From assembly GCF_002119685.1 (NCBI RefSeq), contig NZ_CP021108.1, positions 310,001 through 374,000 of the forward strand: a stretch of 64,000 nt of DNA, written 5' to 3'. Made by a program: the position numbers and the translations under genes. The notes under the pieces were generated by a model that worked only from the letters and a program-made list of their open reading frames with translations, was not told the origin of the DNA and did not search any database. Every line of letters begins with the position of its first letter. The stretch's first letter is position 1. The stretch comes from Bordetella genomosp. 8. Its GTDB lineage: Bacteria > Pseudomonadota > Gammaproteobacteria > Burkholderiales > Burkholderiaceae_B. Below, piece by piece: positions 28,101 to 37,819 of the stretch.

Positions 28101-29215
28101 CCGCGGACATCCGCTACCGGCCGGAGAGCGAAAGGACCGGCCCGACGCAGGCCGCGGCTGCCGCGCCTGGCGTGGCCATGGAACACGCCGCGCGCCACGT
28201 CACGGCCTCGCCAGGCGGCGCGCGCATCATGCGCCGCGGCGTGCGCGATCCGTGGTGGATCGCCAGCTACTCCTCGCTGCGTACCGCCACGGGCGACCGC
28301 GTCAAGGAAGCCGAGCCGGAGACCGCGCGCGAAGACGTGTTCCTGGAGGCCACCGGCACGGACACCGACGTCGATGGCGCGGGTGACGCGGACACGATGC
28401 CGGCCTGGCCCGCCAACCGCCTGCCGCCGGCGATCCCATTGCCGCGCGACGCCGGCGGCGCCCTGCACGCGTTCCCCGCCGGCGCGCAGGCCGGCACCTT
28501 CTTCCACGAGCTGCTCGAATGGGCCGCCGACCAGGGCTTCGCCGCCATCGCCGACCAGCCGGAAGCGGTGCGCCAGGCGGTGGCGCGCCGCTGCGAAGAG
28601 CACAACTGGGCCGCCTGGACCGAGCCCTTGACAGCCTGGTTGCTGGACACGGTGGCCAGACCCATGGCGCTGCCCGACATGCCGGGCGGCCCGGTTCCCC
28701 CGGTGGCGCTCGCGGGCATCGGCGACTACCTTGCCGAAATGGAATTCTGGCTGGGCGCCGACGACGTCGACGTCACGCGCCTGGACCACGTCGTGCGCGC
28801 ACACACGCTGCGGCAGGCGCCGCGGCAGGCGCTCGAACCGGCGCGCATGAACGGCATGCTGAAGGGCTTCATCGACCTGGTGTTCGAGCACCAGGGCCGC
28901 TATTACGTGCTGGACTACAAATCCAACCGCCTTGGCGAGGACGACGCGGCGTACACGCAGGCCGCCATGCGCGACGCCATACTGGAACACCGCTACGAGC
29001 TGCAGTACGCGCTATATCTGTTCGCCCTGCATCGGCTGCTGCGCGCGCGGCTTCCCGACTACGACTATGACCGGCACGTCGGCGGCGCCGCCTATGTATT
29101 CCTGCGCGGCACGCACGCGGCGCAGGGCGGCGTCTTCGTGGAGCGTCCGCCCGCCGCGCTGATGCATGCGCTGGACCGGCTGTTCGCCCCGCATGTGCGC
29201 GAGGAGGCGGCCTGA
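25169..29215 (+). CDS. recB: Exodeoxyribonuclease V beta chain RecB (helicase-nuclease)
   Basis: A 1348-residue UvrD-superfamily 3'-5' helicase with a C-terminal nuclease. Walker A is EASAGTGKTYTIATLY (about residues 42-57). Motif II is LIDEFQDTDPVQYRIF, motif III LIGDPKQAIYGFRGADIHTY, motif V VITVHKSKGLEYPLVFLP and motif VI LYVALTRARYA. The nuclease motif VLDYKSNRLG is at about residue 1248 and intact. Start ATG 25169 has AGGAGG six bases upstream and overlaps recC. The stop TGA overlaps the recD ATG by one base. It processes double-strand ends for recombination repair and degrades linear foreign DNA. Confidence 0.97.
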   Translation: MVESRHIHGKSRSEPGTATSRDAAPTPLDVLRFPLHGSRLIEASAGTGKTYTIATLYVRLVLGHGGDDGFDRPLMPPQILVVTFTEAATQELRDRIRARLAQAAAYFLADPAEAEAAGDGDPLHDLRAEYPPETWAACARKLQLAVEWMDEAAVSTIHGWCNRMLREHAFDSNSLFQQTLEQNTAPLMAEVVRDYWRAHIAPLDAVSAAEVRAWWPGPDALQAQLLPVLRFAPELKAPGKTAMADGLDAADITAPRHASQNSGSGGGTAARRHANDADADAGTPCDLLRTVRERRQGVLRELKQPWQAWLPELRQLFDEGVAAKRVNGRQVQARYYQAWLENLRAWCEDADARMPQLTDTAWLRLGPGLSEAWKGDPPDHPAFVALAELREKTQALPEARHDVLRHAAEWVSRRFASEQAQRAQMSFDALLDQLDAALAGPSGATLADTLRKQFPVALIDEFQDTDPVQYRIFDAVYRVAANDRGSALILIGDPKQAIYGFRGADIHTYLRARAAVDGRLYVLGTNFRSTQPMVDAVNHCFMAAERREAGDGAFLFRRGDGNPVPFIPVRANDRPDRLVLDGAATPALTMWWLPASEDGKAMGAGVYLDTMADACAGEVARLLALSQAGGAGFVPRDQAVPPPEGDALGARPLRPADIAVLVDTGRQARAVRRALSRRGVRSVYLSERQSVYASAQAGEIEFWLRACAEPDDARALRAALATPTLGVAWQDLDRIGQDELEWDARVQQFRAYARCWRDKGVLPMLRRLLDDFGVPARLLAPVAATGDGERAMTDILHIAELLQQASVRLDGEHALLRHLAEMRHAASVGEENDALTIRLESDADLVRVITVHKSKGLEYPLVFLPYAAAFRAVRPDAVPLSWHDDHGRLQVSLVPDAHGHARADRERLGEDLRKLYVALTRARYATWVGVAPIANLESSAIGYLVGRGLAPADQPLPEVLDTWRAGHADIAVREAPPPADIRYRPESERTGPTQAAAAAPGVAMEHAARHVTASPGGARIMRRGVRDPWWIASYSSLRTATGDRVKEAEPETAREDVFLEATGTDTDVDGAGDADTMPAWPANRLPPAIPLPRDAGGALHAFPAGAQAGTFFHELLEWAADQGFAAIADQPEAVRQAVARRCEEHNWAAWTEPLTAWLLDTVARPMALPDMPGGPVPPVALAGIGDYLAEMEFWLGADDVDVTRLDHVVRAHTLRQAPRQALEPARMNGMLKGFIDLVFEHQGRYYVLDYKSNRLGEDDAAYTQAAMRDAILEHRYELQYALYLFALHRLLRARLPDYDYDRHVGGAAYVFLRGTHAAQGGVFVERPPAALMHALDRLFAPHVREEAA

Positions 29216-31368
29216 TGTTCCTGTCCGACATCCATGCATCCGCCACGTCCGCGTCCTCCCGCGGCGACGCGCCGGCCGGCCGCGGCGAGCTGCTGGCATC
29301 CATGGACGAATGGGTCGCCCATCGCTGGATACGTCCCCTGGACGCCGTGTTCGCGCGTTTCCTGTGGAACGAAGTGCCCGACGCGCCCGCCCTGGCGATA
29401 CTGGGCGCGCTGCTGGCCAGCCACCAGCTGGCGCACGGCCATGCCTGCCTGGACCTGGGCGCCGTGCTGGAAGACCCTGAATTGACGCTGGCGCTGCCGC
29501 CCGAGGGCGCCGGGCAGCCGGCCTCCGGCGTGCCCTTGCGCTCGCCCGCCGCGCTGCTGGCCCAGGTATCCCTGCCGCGCTGGCAGGCGGCGCTGGACGT
29601 TCCGGGACTGGTTGGCGACGGGCCGGGCGGCACGCCGCTGGTGCTGGTCGACCAGCGCCTGTACTTGCGCCGCTGCTGGCAGTACGAGCAGGACATCAAT
29701 GCCGGCATCGCCGCGCGGCTGGCGCGCAATCCGGAATTGCAGGCGGCGCTGCCGTCCGCCGGTTTGCGCGCGATGCTGGACGTCCTGTTTCCCGCCGAAG
29801 GGGCCACCGCCGGCGCCGACTGGCAGAAGATCGCCTGCGCAGCCGCCGCGCGCAGCGCATTCACCATCATCACCGGCGGTCCGGGTACCGGCAAGACCAC
29901 CACCGTCGTCAAGCTGCTGGCCGTCCTGCAGGCGCTGGCGCTGCAGGGGGTGGAAACCGGCGCCGCCACCGCGGCCGCCGCCGTGGCGAGGCCGTTGCGT
30001 ATCCGGCTGGCGGCGCCCACCGGCAAGGCGGCGGCGCGGCTGAGCGAATCCATCGCCGGCGCGGTGTCGCGGCTGCCCTTGGCGGAGCTACCGGCCGGCG
30101 CCGCGCTGCGCCAGGCCATTCCGACCGGGGTATCGACGCTGCACCGGCTGCTGGGCAGCCGCCCCGGCTCGCGCAAATTCCGCCATGACGCCGACCATCC
30201 GCTGCCGCTGGACGTGCTGGTGGTCGACGAGGCGTCGATGATCGACCTCGAGACCATGGCGGCGCTGCTGCAGGCGCTGCCGCCGCGCGGCCGGCTGGTC
30301 CTGCTGGGCGACAAGGACCAGCTGGCGTCGGTCGAGGCAGGCGCGGTGCTGGCCGATCTGTGCCGCGACGCGCAAGGCGGTCGCTACACGCCCGCCACGC
30401 GCGATTGGCTGGAGCAGGTCAGCGGCCAGCGCGTCGCCGACGACTTGATCGATGCCCGGGGGACCGCCCTGGACCAGGCCATCGTCATGCTGCGGCACAG
30501 CCATCGTTTTGCCTCGGACAGCGGCATCGGCCGCCTGGCCGCCGCCATCAATGCGGGCAATCGCCAGCAGGTGGCGCGTTTCTGGCGCCAGCCCCATGCC
30601 GGCGTGACGCGGCTGGCGGGGGGCGAGTGCGATCGGGATTTCGCCGCCCTGGTCCTGGATGGCCAGGCGCTGACCGAACTGGAGCTGGCCCTGGACGCCG
30701 GCACCGGCGCCGACGCGCTGGATCGGCATGGGCCGCATGGTTATGCCCGCTACCTGCGCCTGATGCGCGCGCGGCGCCCGGCGCCGGGCGCCGGCCAGGA
30801 AGACCTCGACGACTGGGCGCGGCAGGTCCTGGCGGCCCACGGCGCCTTCCAGCTGCTGACGACGCTGCGCCATGGCAATTGGGGCGTGGAAGGCTTGAAC
30901 CGCCGCGTGGCGCGGCTGCTGCGCGACCGCGGACTGATCGACGCGACGGAGGGCTGGTACGCCGGCCGTCCCGTGCTGGTCACGCGCAACGATTACGCCC
31001 TGGGCTTGATGAATGGGGACATCGGCATCACCCTGGCGCTGCCGGCGGCGCCCGACAGCGCGCCGGTGCTGCGCGTGGCCTTTCCCATGACCGACGGCAG
31101 CGGCCGTATCAAGTGGGTGCTGCCCAGCCGCCTGCAGGCGGTGGAGACGGTGTACGCGCTGACGGTGCACAAGTCCCAGGGCTCGGAATTCGACCATGCG
31201 GCCGTGGTGCTGCCGGAGCGGCTCAGTCCCATCTTGACCCGCGAATTGCTCTACACCGGCATCACCCGGGCGCGGGCCTTCCTGACCCTGCTCAGTCCCG
31301 GTGGCGACCACGTGCTGGAACAGGGCATCGCCCGGCAGGTGCGGCGCGCCAGCGGCCTGCTGGCGTAA
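29215..31368 (+). CDS. recD: Exodeoxyribonuclease V alpha chain RecD (5'-3' helicase)
   Basis: A 717-residue superfamily 1B helicase. Walker A is ITGGPGTGKTTTVVKLL (about residue 220), motif II VVDEASMIDLETM, motif III LLGDKDQLASVEAGAVL, motif V YALTVHKSQGSEFDH, and motif VI LLYTGITRARAFLTLL. It is the last gene of the recC-recB-recD operon, and its ATG shares a base with the recB stop. All three subunits look complete, so a functional RecBCD is expected. The gene ends twelve bases from the convergent histidine kinase gene, with no clear terminator between. Confidence 0.96.
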   Translation: MFLSDIHASATSASSRGDAPAGRGELLASMDEWVAHRWIRPLDAVFARFLWNEVPDAPALAILGALLASHQLAHGHACLDLGAVLEDPELTLALPPEGAGQPASGVPLRSPAALLAQVSLPRWQAALDVPGLVGDGPGGTPLVLVDQRLYLRRCWQYEQDINAGIAARLARNPELQAALPSAGLRAMLDVLFPAEGATAGADWQKIACAAAARSAFTIITGGPGTGKTTTVVKLLAVLQALALQGVETGAATAAAAVARPLRIRLAAPTGKAAARLSESIAGAVSRLPLAELPAGAALRQAIPTGVSTLHRLLGSRPGSRKFRHDADHPLPLDVLVVDEASMIDLETMAALLQALPPRGRLVLLGDKDQLASVEAGAVLADLCRDAQGGRYTPATRDWLEQVSGQRVADDLIDARGTALDQAIVMLRHSHRFASDSGIGRLAAAINAGNRQQVARFWRQPHAGVTRLAGGECDRDFAALVLDGQALTELELALDAGTGADALDRHGPHGYARYLRLMRARRPAPGAGQEDLDDWARQVLAAHGAFQLLTTLRHGNWGVEGLNRRVARLLRDRGLIDATEGWYAGRPVLVTRNDYALGLMNGDIGITLALPAAPDSAPVLRVAFPMTDGSGRIKWVLPSRLQAVETVYALTVHKSQGSEFDHAAVVLPERLSPILTRELLYTGITRARAFLTLLSPGGDHVLEQGIARQVRRASGLLA

Positions 31369-31380
31369 GCGCGGGCCGGC

Positions 31381-33435
31381 TTAATCCTGGGGCGGCGCGC
31401 TGTCCGGACCTGGGCCGGATGGACCCGCGCTGGATAGGCCCGGCCTATCGCGGCCCGGCCTATCGAGGCCCGGCCTGGACTGCACGTCCAGGCCCAGCAT
31501 CTTGACCAGCGATTCCGCCGAATACGGCTTGGGCAGGAATTCGAAGTCGTGCGTCCCTTGTTCCGCGAGGACATGGCTGTAGCCGCTGGTCAGCACGACA
31601 CGCAGTTCGGGCCAGCGGCGGCGCACCGCGGCGGCAAGCTCGATGCCGCTCATGCCGGGCATGACGACGTCCGAGAACAGCAGGTCGAATCGGCCGTTGC
31701 GCGCACCGAGCAGGGACAGCGCCGATTGCGCATCGGTGGCCCAATGCGCCGTCAATCCCAGTTCATGCAGCAGGCCCAGCGCGAAGCGCCCCACGGTCTC
31801 GTTGTCTTCGACCAGCAGGACCGACATCGTCGCGTCGCCGGTTGCGAGGGCGACGGGCTTTTCATCGCCTTCTGCTGGCACCGCGCCCGCTTTCGCGCAG
31901 GGCAGGTACAGGGTGAAAGTGGTGCCCGCGCCCATCTTGGTGTCCACGCCGATTTCGCCGCCCGATTGCTTGGCGAAACCATAGGCCTGGCTCAAGCCCA
32001 GGCCGGTACCCTTGTTGACGGCCTTGGTGGTGAAGAAGGGTTCGAAGATCCGTTGCAGCGTGGCGGGTTCGATCCCGGTGCCGGTGTCGGCGACCGACAC
32101 GGCGACGAAATCGCCGCTGGCGCCGGCATGGCTGCGAACCGGCGGTATGTGATCGACCTGGCGAGCCGTGATGGTCAGCCCGCCGCCGCGCGGCATGGCG
32201 TCGCGGGCATTGATCACCATGTTCAGGATGGCGGTCTCGAACTGGTTCGGGTCCGCCTCGATGGGTCGTATGTTCGCCGGCAGGTCCATCTTCAGCTTGA
32301 CCGGCGACCCGATCGACGTCTGGATCATGTGCTCCATGCCGCGAAGCCGGTCCGCCACCTGGAAGACTTCCGGCATGAGCGGCTGCTTGCGGGCGAAGGC
32401 CAGCAGCTGGCGCGTCAGCAGGGCGGCCTTGTTGGCCGTGTCGGATATCGCGTTGATGTAGCGCAGGCGTTTTTCTTCCGGCAGCGACGGCCGGCGCAGC
32501 AGTTCGGCGGACGACCGGATGATGGTCAGCAGATTGTTGAAATCGTGCGCCACGCCGCCGGTGATGCGGCCGATGGCTTCCATCTTCTGCGCCTGGTTCA
32601 AGGCGTCGCGGCTGCGATCCAGCGCCAACTGGGCTTCGCGCCGTTCGGTCACGTCGCGGGTGATCTTGGCGAAGCCGATGAAGGTGCCGTTTTCGTCGCG
32701 TATCGGATCCAACACCACGCTGGCCCAGAACCGCGTACCGTCCTTGCGCATGCGCCAGCCTTCTCCCAGGAAGCGGCCGTCGCGCAAGGCCGTGGCGATG
32801 GCGCGCTGCGGTTCCCCGCGTTCGCGGTCTTCCGGCGTGTAGAAGCGCGAGAAATGCTGGCCGATGATTTCGTGCGCCGTGTAGCCCTTGATCGCTTGCG
32901 CGCCCGCGTTCCAGTTGGTGACCCGGCCTTCTTCGTCGAGCATGAAGATGGCGTAATCGCGCACGCCCTGCACCAGCAGGCGGAAGCGCTGTTCGGCCGC
33001 GAACAAGGCTTCCTGCGCCCGCTTCTTGTCGCTGATGTCGCGCGTGACCTTGGCGTAGCCGACCAGTTCGCCGTTGTCGTCGTAGACCGGGTCGATCACG
33101 ATGCTGGTCCAGAAGCGCGTGCCGTCCTTGCGCACGCGCCAGCCTTCGGACTCGTAGACGCCGGATTCCGCGGCGATCCGCAGCGCCCGCTGCGGCAGGC
33201 CGTCGCGGCGGTCTTCTTCGGTGTAGAAGCGGGAAAAATGCTGGCCGATGATCTCGGCGGCGGCATAACCCTTGAAGCGTTCGGCGCCGGTGTTCCAGTT
33301 GACGATGTAGCCATCCTTGTCGAGCAGATAGATGGCGTAGTCGCGGATGGCGCGAAGCATCAGCTCGATACGGCGGTCGGCGGACAGGGCCTGCAGGGGT
33401 GAGCTGGACGGATTCGGGGAACTCGGGTGATTCAT
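31381..33435 (-). CDS. PAS-PAS hybrid sensor histidine kinase with receiver domain
   Basis: A 684-residue cytoplasmic hybrid kinase. Two PAS/PAC units (about residues 21-137 and 145-262) are close copies, each with [11 protein letters not shown] and RKDGTRFW. A HisKA domain follows, with the phospho-accepting His at about 297 in [12 protein letters not shown], then an ATPase with [21 protein letters not shown] and [12 protein letters not shown]. The C-terminal receiver has its phospho-acceptor Asp at about 589 ([10 protein letters not shown]) and the conserved Lys in PKPYS. There are no membrane segments, so it senses a cytoplasmic cue. The tail carries a 15-bp repeat. No response regulator gene is nearby. 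ATG 33435 has GAGAG upstream. Confidence 0.93.
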   Translation of the reverse strand: MNHPSSPNPSSSPLQALSADRRIELMLRAIRDYAIYLLDKDGYIVNWNTGAERFKGYAAAEIIGQHFSRFYTEEDRRDGLPQRALRIAAESGVYESEGWRVRKDGTRFWTSIVIDPVYDDNGELVGYAKVTRDISDKKRAQEALFAAEQRFRLLVQGVRDYAIFMLDEEGRVTNWNAGAQAIKGYTAHEIIGQHFSRFYTPEDRERGEPQRAIATALRDGRFLGEGWRMRKDGTRFWASVVLDPIRDENGTFIGFAKITRDVTERREAQLALDRSRDALNQAQKMEAIGRITGGVAHDFNNLLTIIRSSAELLRRPSLPEEKRLRYINAISDTANKAALLTRQLLAFARKQPLMPEVFQVADRLRGMEHMIQTSIGSPVKLKMDLPANIRPIEADPNQFETAILNMVINARDAMPRGGGLTITARQVDHIPPVRSHAGASGDFVAVSVADTGTGIEPATLQRIFEPFFTTKAVNKGTGLGLSQAYGFAKQSGGEIGVDTKMGAGTTFTLYLPCAKAGAVPAEGDEKPVALATGDATMSVLLVEDNETVGRFALGLLHELGLTAHWATDAQSALSLLGARNGRFDLLFSDVVMPGMSGIELAAAVRRRWPELRVVLTSGYSHVLAEQGTHDFEFLPKPYSAESLVKMLGLDVQSRPGLDRPGRDRPGLSSAGPSGPGPDSAPPQD
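31437..31481. repeat. Three 15-bp tandem units in the kinase C-terminal tail
   Basis: GGCCCGGCCTATCGC, GGCCCGGCCTATCGA and GGCCCGGCCTGGACT follow each other directly. On the minus strand they encode an Arg-Pro-Gly-rich tail ([13 protein letters not shown]) beyond the receiver domain. Confidence 0.8.
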
Positions 33436-33640
33436 GGCGCTCTCGTGGGCCTGGGCCCGCACGGCGTCCCGTGCAGGCCTGGGCCGGGGCCCGTGGGCCA
33501 TGCCGACCGGGCAGGTCAACATGGCGACACGGAAACAAAATCTGGTTGTGGAGTCTAGCCTCAAAGCACGTAAAAATCAGCGGCCAGGTAGAGCAGCAAT
33601 TGTCACGCCCGAATGGTTCCCGATTCCAACCCCTCCGAAG

Positions 33641-34543
33641 TCATGGCTGTGTGGCCCGCTCCGCGATGTATTGCCGCAGCCAGCCATGGCCGGGGTCCTC
33701 CTGGTGGCGCTCGTGCCAGTACAGCGATACGGACAGCGTGGGCAGCTTCAGGGGAACGTCCAGCAGCACCAGGCGCGTCGAACGCTCCACGGCCTTGGCC
33801 ACGCTGCGCGGCACCGTGCAGATCAGGTCCGAACCGGCCACCACATAGGGGCCGACCAGATAGCTGGACAGCGTCGCGGCGACGGTGCGCTGGCGCCCCA
33901 TGGCCCGCAGCATGCGATCGATGGTGCTGCTGAAAAAGCCGGTGTGCGCGGACAGGTCGATGTGCGGGTAGCGTAGATAGGCGTCCAGGTTCCAGCGCCG
34001 CCGCAGGCAGGGGTGATCTTCGCGAACGATGCAGACGGCGGGTTCGTCGTACAGGAAGCGTGCGCGCAGGTCCTGCGCCGGTTCGGGAAAATAGCCGGCC
34101 AGCAGTTCGACGTGATTGGTGTCCAGCATGCTCAGGCCATGCTGCAGGCGGGCCGGGATCACCCGCAGTTGCAGGTGGGGGGCGTCGCGCGCCAGGTCGG
34201 GCAGCACGCGCGGCATCAGCGTGAACTGCATGTAATCCGTCGCGTAGAGCGAAAAGGTGCGTGCGGTGAGTCGCGGGTCGAAGACTTCGCGCGGGCCGGT
34301 GGCGCGCTGCCAGCGGGCCAGCAGGGGCTGGAATTCCAGATGCAGGGCCAGCGCCTGCGGCGTGGCCTGCCAATGGCTGGATTCGCGCACCAGCAGGGGG
34401 TCGTTGAACAGCTTGCGCAGGCGACTCAGCGCCGCGCTCATGGCCGGCTGGGTGACGCCGACCTGTTCGGCCGCCCGGGATATCGAGCGGCAGGTCATCA
34501 GCGCGTCGAAATGGATGAGCAGGTTGAGGTCCGGGTATTTCAT
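33641..34543 (-). CDS. LysR-family transcriptional regulator
   Basis: A 300-residue regulator. The N-terminal winged helix-turn-helix (DLNLLIHFDALMTCRSISRA, then EQVGVTQPAMSAALSRLRKL) is followed by a periplasmic-binding-like effector domain (RTFSLYATDYMQFTLMPRVL). The family normally begins a few residues before this motif, so ATG 34543 is chosen. Upstream in-frame ATGs (34552, 34555, 34564) overlap a candidate LysR box. The gene is divergent from the Bug-hyuA-hyuB operon, the usual arrangement for a local activator of that operon. The sub-branch resembles NodD/PcpR-type members by its opening sequence, but I would not assign an effector. Confidence 0.9.
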   Translation of the reverse strand: MKYPDLNLLIHFDALMTCRSISRAAEQVGVTQPAMSAALSRLRKLFNDPLLVRESSHWQATPQALALHLEFQPLLARWQRATGPREVFDPRLTARTFSLYATDYMQFTLMPRVLPDLARDAPHLQLRVIPARLQHGLSMLDTNHVELLAGYFPEPAQDLRARFLYDEPAVCIVREDHPCLRRRWNLDAYLRYPHIDLSAHTGFFSSTIDRMLRAMGRQRTVAATLSSYLVGPYVVAGSDLICTVPRSVAKAVERSTRLVLLDVPLKLPTLSVSLYWHERHQEDPGHGWLRQYIAERATQP

Positions 34544-34553
34544 CGGGAGCATC

Positions 34554-34568
34554 ATCAACAGCATTGAT
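34554..34568. promoter_or_regulatory. Candidate LysR box (T-N11-A dyad)
   Basis: ATCAA (34554-34558) and TTGAT (34564-34568) are perfect inverted arms around CAGCA. They contain a T-N11-A motif in the divergent region between the lysR gene and the Bug receptor gene. Confidence 0.4.
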
Positions 34569-34698
34569 GCCACTATAAATGGAAATGACTGCCGCCCGCG
34601 CGCCGGCGGGCCTAGGATTTCCCTTGCATCACATACGACCCGGAGTTCAGCGGACAGCGATCCGCGCCCGGGTATCCATGGATCAAGGGGAATTGCAT

Positions 34699-35685
34699 AT
34701 GAACGCACGAACGCTACGCCGCTGCCGCGGCATGCTGGCCGGCATGGCCATGGCGCTGTCCAGCGCCGCCGCCCTGGCCGCCTGGCCCACCGACAAGGTG
34801 GTCCGCATGGTGGTGCCCTTCGCGGCCGGCGGCTCCACCGACCTGATCGCCCGCAAGCTGGCGGAGGGCCTCAGCAAGAACCTGGGCGCCAACGTGATCG
34901 TCGAAAACCGTCCGGGCGCGGGCGGCACCGTGGGTACGGACTACGTCGCCCGCCAGCCCGCCGACGGCTACACCATCCTGATGGGCTCGGTCAGCACGCA
35001 CGGCAGCGCGCCCTGCATCTACCCCAGCCTGCCTTACAACGCGGCCAAGGACTTCACGCCGCTGGCGGTGGTGGCGACCATCCCCAACGTGATCGTCGTC
35101 AACAACAGCAAGGTGCCGGCGCAGGACCTGCAATCCTTTGTCGCCCTGGCCAAGAAGGACCCCGGCCGCTACACCTACGCATCCAACGGTCCGGGAACGT
35201 CGAACCACCTGGCATCGGCTTTCTTCACCAGCGCGGCCGGCATTTCGATGACGCACGTGCCGTATCGCGGTTCGGGCCCCGCGCTGATCGATCTGCTGGG
35301 CGGCCAGGTGGACATGATGATGGACGTCATCATGACGTCCTACCCCTACATCAAGGAAGGCAAGCTGCGCCCGCTGGCGGTGACGTCGGCGCAGCGCAGT
35401 CCCATGCTGCCTGACGTGCCCACCGTGGCCGAGTCCGGCTACCCCGGCTTCGAGGCCATCGTGTGGTTCGGCATGTTCGCGCCGGCCCATCTGCCCGCCG
35501 ACATCGCCACGCGCCTGAGCCAGGCCATCGTCAAGGTGCAGAACGGCCCGGAGATGAAGCAGTACCTGGAGAGCACGGGCTCGCAGGTTTCTTCCATCAC
35601 CGGCGATGCCTTCGCCGTCATGATCAAGGACGACAACGCCAAGTGGTGCAAGGTCGTGCAGCAGGCCAAGATCAAGCTCGACTAG
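34699..35685 (+). CDS. Bug-family tripartite tricarboxylate transporter substrate-binding protein
   Basis: A 328-residue periplasmic receptor. A signal peptide (LAGMAMALSSAAALA) leads into AWPTDKVVRMVVPFAAGGST. The Bug blocks ENRPGAGGTVGTDYVA, GYTILMGSVSTHG, MTHVPYRGSGPALIDLLGGQ and MLPDVPTVAESGYPGFEA are all present. The ATG at 34699 follows AGGGG with eight bases of spacing. A longer frame from 34579 lacks that site and a signal peptide at its end. It leads an operon with hyuA and hyuB, so its ligand may be the cyclic imide, amide or acid handled by those enzymes. No TctA or TctB gene accompanies it. Confidence 0.94.
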   Translation: MNARTLRRCRGMLAGMAMALSSAAALAAWPTDKVVRMVVPFAAGGSTDLIARKLAEGLSKNLGANVIVENRPGAGGTVGTDYVARQPADGYTILMGSVSTHGSAPCIYPSLPYNAAKDFTPLAVVATIPNVIVVNNSKVPAQDLQSFVALAKKDPGRYTYASNGPGTSNHLASAFFTSAAGISMTHVPYRGSGPALIDLLGGQVDMMMDVIMTSYPYIKEGKLRPLAVTSAQRSPMLPDVPTVAESGYPGFEAIVWFGMFAPAHLPADIATRLSQAIVKVQNGPEMKQYLESTGSQVSSITGDAFAVMIKDDNAKWCKVVQQAKIKLD

Positions 35686-35761
35686 TTCCAGCCATGCGTG
35701 GCGCGGACGCCATCCGGCGGCGGCGCCACGCCAGATAGACTCTTTTCAGGAAGACAACGAT

Positions 35762-37819
35762 ATGTACCGTATCGGCATAGACGTCGGCGGGACGTTTACC
35801 GACTTCACCATGATCGACGAGACCGCCGGGGTGGTGCATTTCCACAAGGTGCCGTCCACCCCTGACGATCCCTCGCGCGCCATCGCCACCGGCATCGCCG
35901 GCATGCTGGAGATGCACGGCGTCGAGCCCGCGCAGGTCTCGCACGTGGGCCACGGCACGACGGTCGCGACCAACCTGATCATCGAGCGCAAGGGCGCGCG
36001 GGTCGGCCTGATCACGACGCGCGGCTTTCGCGACGTGCTGGAAATCGGCCGCCAGACCCGCCCGCACCTGTACGACTACGGCGTGGGCAAGCCGCCCGTG
36101 GCCGTGCCGCGCCAGTTCCGTATCGAAGTCGCCGAGCGCGTGCAGGCCACAGGTGAGGTGCGCGAGCCGCTGGACGAGGCCGCGGTGCGCGACGCGGCGC
36201 GCTATTTCAAGGAACAGGGCATCGGCGCCGTCACCATCTGCTTCCTGCACGCCTATCGCAATCCGGTGCACGAACAGCGTGCGCGAGAGATCGTCGCGCA
36301 GGAAATGCCGGACGCCTATATCAGCCTGTCCAGCGAAGTGCTGCCCGAGTTCCGCGAATACGAGCGCCTGTCGACCACGGTGCTGAACGCCGCCGTCGGC
36401 CCGCGCATGGCGGGTTATCTCGAACGCTTCCTGCAGCGCGTGCGCGAACTGGGTATTCCGCACGAGCCGCATACGGTGCATTCCAATGGCGGGCTGATGT
36501 CCATCGCCAGCGTGCGCCAGTTCCCCGTGCGCACCTGCCTGTCCGGCCCGGCGGCCGGCGTGGTGGGCGCCGCCGCGGTGGGCCGGGTGATCGGCAGCCC
36601 CAACCTGGTCACTTTCGACGTCGGCGGCACCAGCACCGACGTGTCCCTGATCGTCGACGGCAAGCCCCTGTTCACGTCGCATCGCCACGTCGCGGGCTAT
36701 CCCGTCAAGACGCCCATGGTCGACATCCACGTCATTGGCGCGGGCGGCGGCAGCATCGCCTGGATGGACGATGCGGGCGCGCTCAAGGTCGGCCCGCACA
36801 GCGCCGGCGCGGTGCCCGGCCCCGTGGGCTACGGCCGCGGCGGCGTCGAACCCACCATCACCGACGCCGAGATCGTGCTGCAGCGCCTTAACCCGGTGTC
36901 GCTGCTGAACGGCCGCATGCCGGTCCATGCGGAGGCCGCGCGCCAGGTCATCCAGGAAAAGGTGGCGCTGCCGCTGGGACTGGGCATCGAGGACGCCGCC
37001 GAAGGCATCCTGCGCATCGCCACGGCCAACATGAGCCGTGCCATCCGCGCCGTATCCACAGAACGCGGCTACGACCTGTCGCGCTTCGCACTGTTCGCCT
37101 TCGGCGGCGCGGGACCGCTGCACGCGGTGGAAGTCGCGGAAGAATGCGGCATCCCGCGCGTCATCGTGCCGCAGGAACCGGGCACCATGTGCGCGCGCGG
37201 CATCCTGCTCAGCGACATTTCCTTCGATTTCGTGCGCAGCGAGATCGCGCTGGCCAATCCGGCGAACTGGACCCGCGTGGCGGCCATCTTCGAGTCGCTG
37301 CGCCAACAGGCCGACGAATGGCTGGCCGCGGAAGGCGTGGCGCCGGACCTGCGCGCCGCGCATTGCGCCATCGACGCCCGCTACGAAGGGCAGAACTTCG
37401 AAGTGCAGGTGCCGCTGGACGACATCGCGGAAAGCGGCTTCCAGGAATTCCTCTCGCGCTTCGCCCAGGCGCATATGCGCGAATACGGTTACGACGTCGA
37501 CGACCGCGCCATCCAGATCATCAACTGCCGCGTGCAGGCCACCGGGCAGGTCATCAAGGCCCCGCTGTCGCCGCGCACCGTGCGCGGCACGGTGGCCGAA
37601 GCGCGCATCGGCGCGCGCGACACCTGGTTCGGCGCCGCCCACGGCTGGCTGGAGGCGCCCGTCTACGACCGCGGCCGCCTGCCCACCGGCGTGTCCTTCC
37701 AGGGCCCCGCCCTGGTCGAGGAAATGAGCTCCACCACCGTGATCGGCGTCGACCACCATGCGGTGGTGGACGATTACGGCAACCTCATCATTACCCTGCA
37801 AGGCAACGCAAATGGCTGA
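35762..37819 (+). CDS. hyuA: Hydantoinase/oxoprolinase A subunit (N-methylhydantoinase A)
   Basis: A 685-residue ATP-dependent ring-opening amidohydrolase subunit. The N-terminal MYRIGIDVGGTFTDFTMID is the ASKHA-type phosphate-binding loop. HVGHGTTVATNLIIERKGA, LSGPAAGVVGAAAVG and the second nucleotide loop TFDVGGTSTDVSLI follow. With HyuB it hydrolyses 5-oxoproline, N-methylhydantoin or related cyclic amides using ATP, and acetophenone carboxylase-type carboxylation is another family activity. AGGA lies upstream of ATG 35762. The end overlaps hyuB by eight bases. The substrate cannot be chosen from sequence. Confidence 0.93.
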   Translation: MYRIGIDVGGTFTDFTMIDETAGVVHFHKVPSTPDDPSRAIATGIAGMLEMHGVEPAQVSHVGHGTTVATNLIIERKGARVGLITTRGFRDVLEIGRQTRPHLYDYGVGKPPVAVPRQFRIEVAERVQATGEVREPLDEAAVRDAARYFKEQGIGAVTICFLHAYRNPVHEQRAREIVAQEMPDAYISLSSEVLPEFREYERLSTTVLNAAVGPRMAGYLERFLQRVRELGIPHEPHTVHSNGGLMSIASVRQFPVRTCLSGPAAGVVGAAAVGRVIGSPNLVTFDVGGTSTDVSLIVDGKPLFTSHRHVAGYPVKTPMVDIHVIGAGGGSIAWMDDAGALKVGPHSAGAVPGPVGYGRGGVEPTITDAEIVLQRLNPVSLLNGRMPVHAEAARQVIQEKVALPLGLGIEDAAEGILRIATANMSRAIRAVSTERGYDLSRFALFAFGGAGPLHAVEVAEECGIPRVIVPQEPGTMCARGILLSDISFDFVRSEIALANPANWTRVAAIFESLRQQADEWLAAEGVAPDLRAAHCAIDARYEGQNFEVQVPLDDIAESGFQEFLSRFAQAHMREYGYDVDDRAIQIINCRVQATGQVIKAPLSPRTVRGTVAEARIGARDTWFGAAHGWLEAPVYDRGRLPTGVSFQGPALVEEMSSTTVIGVDHHAVVDDYGNLIITLQGNANG

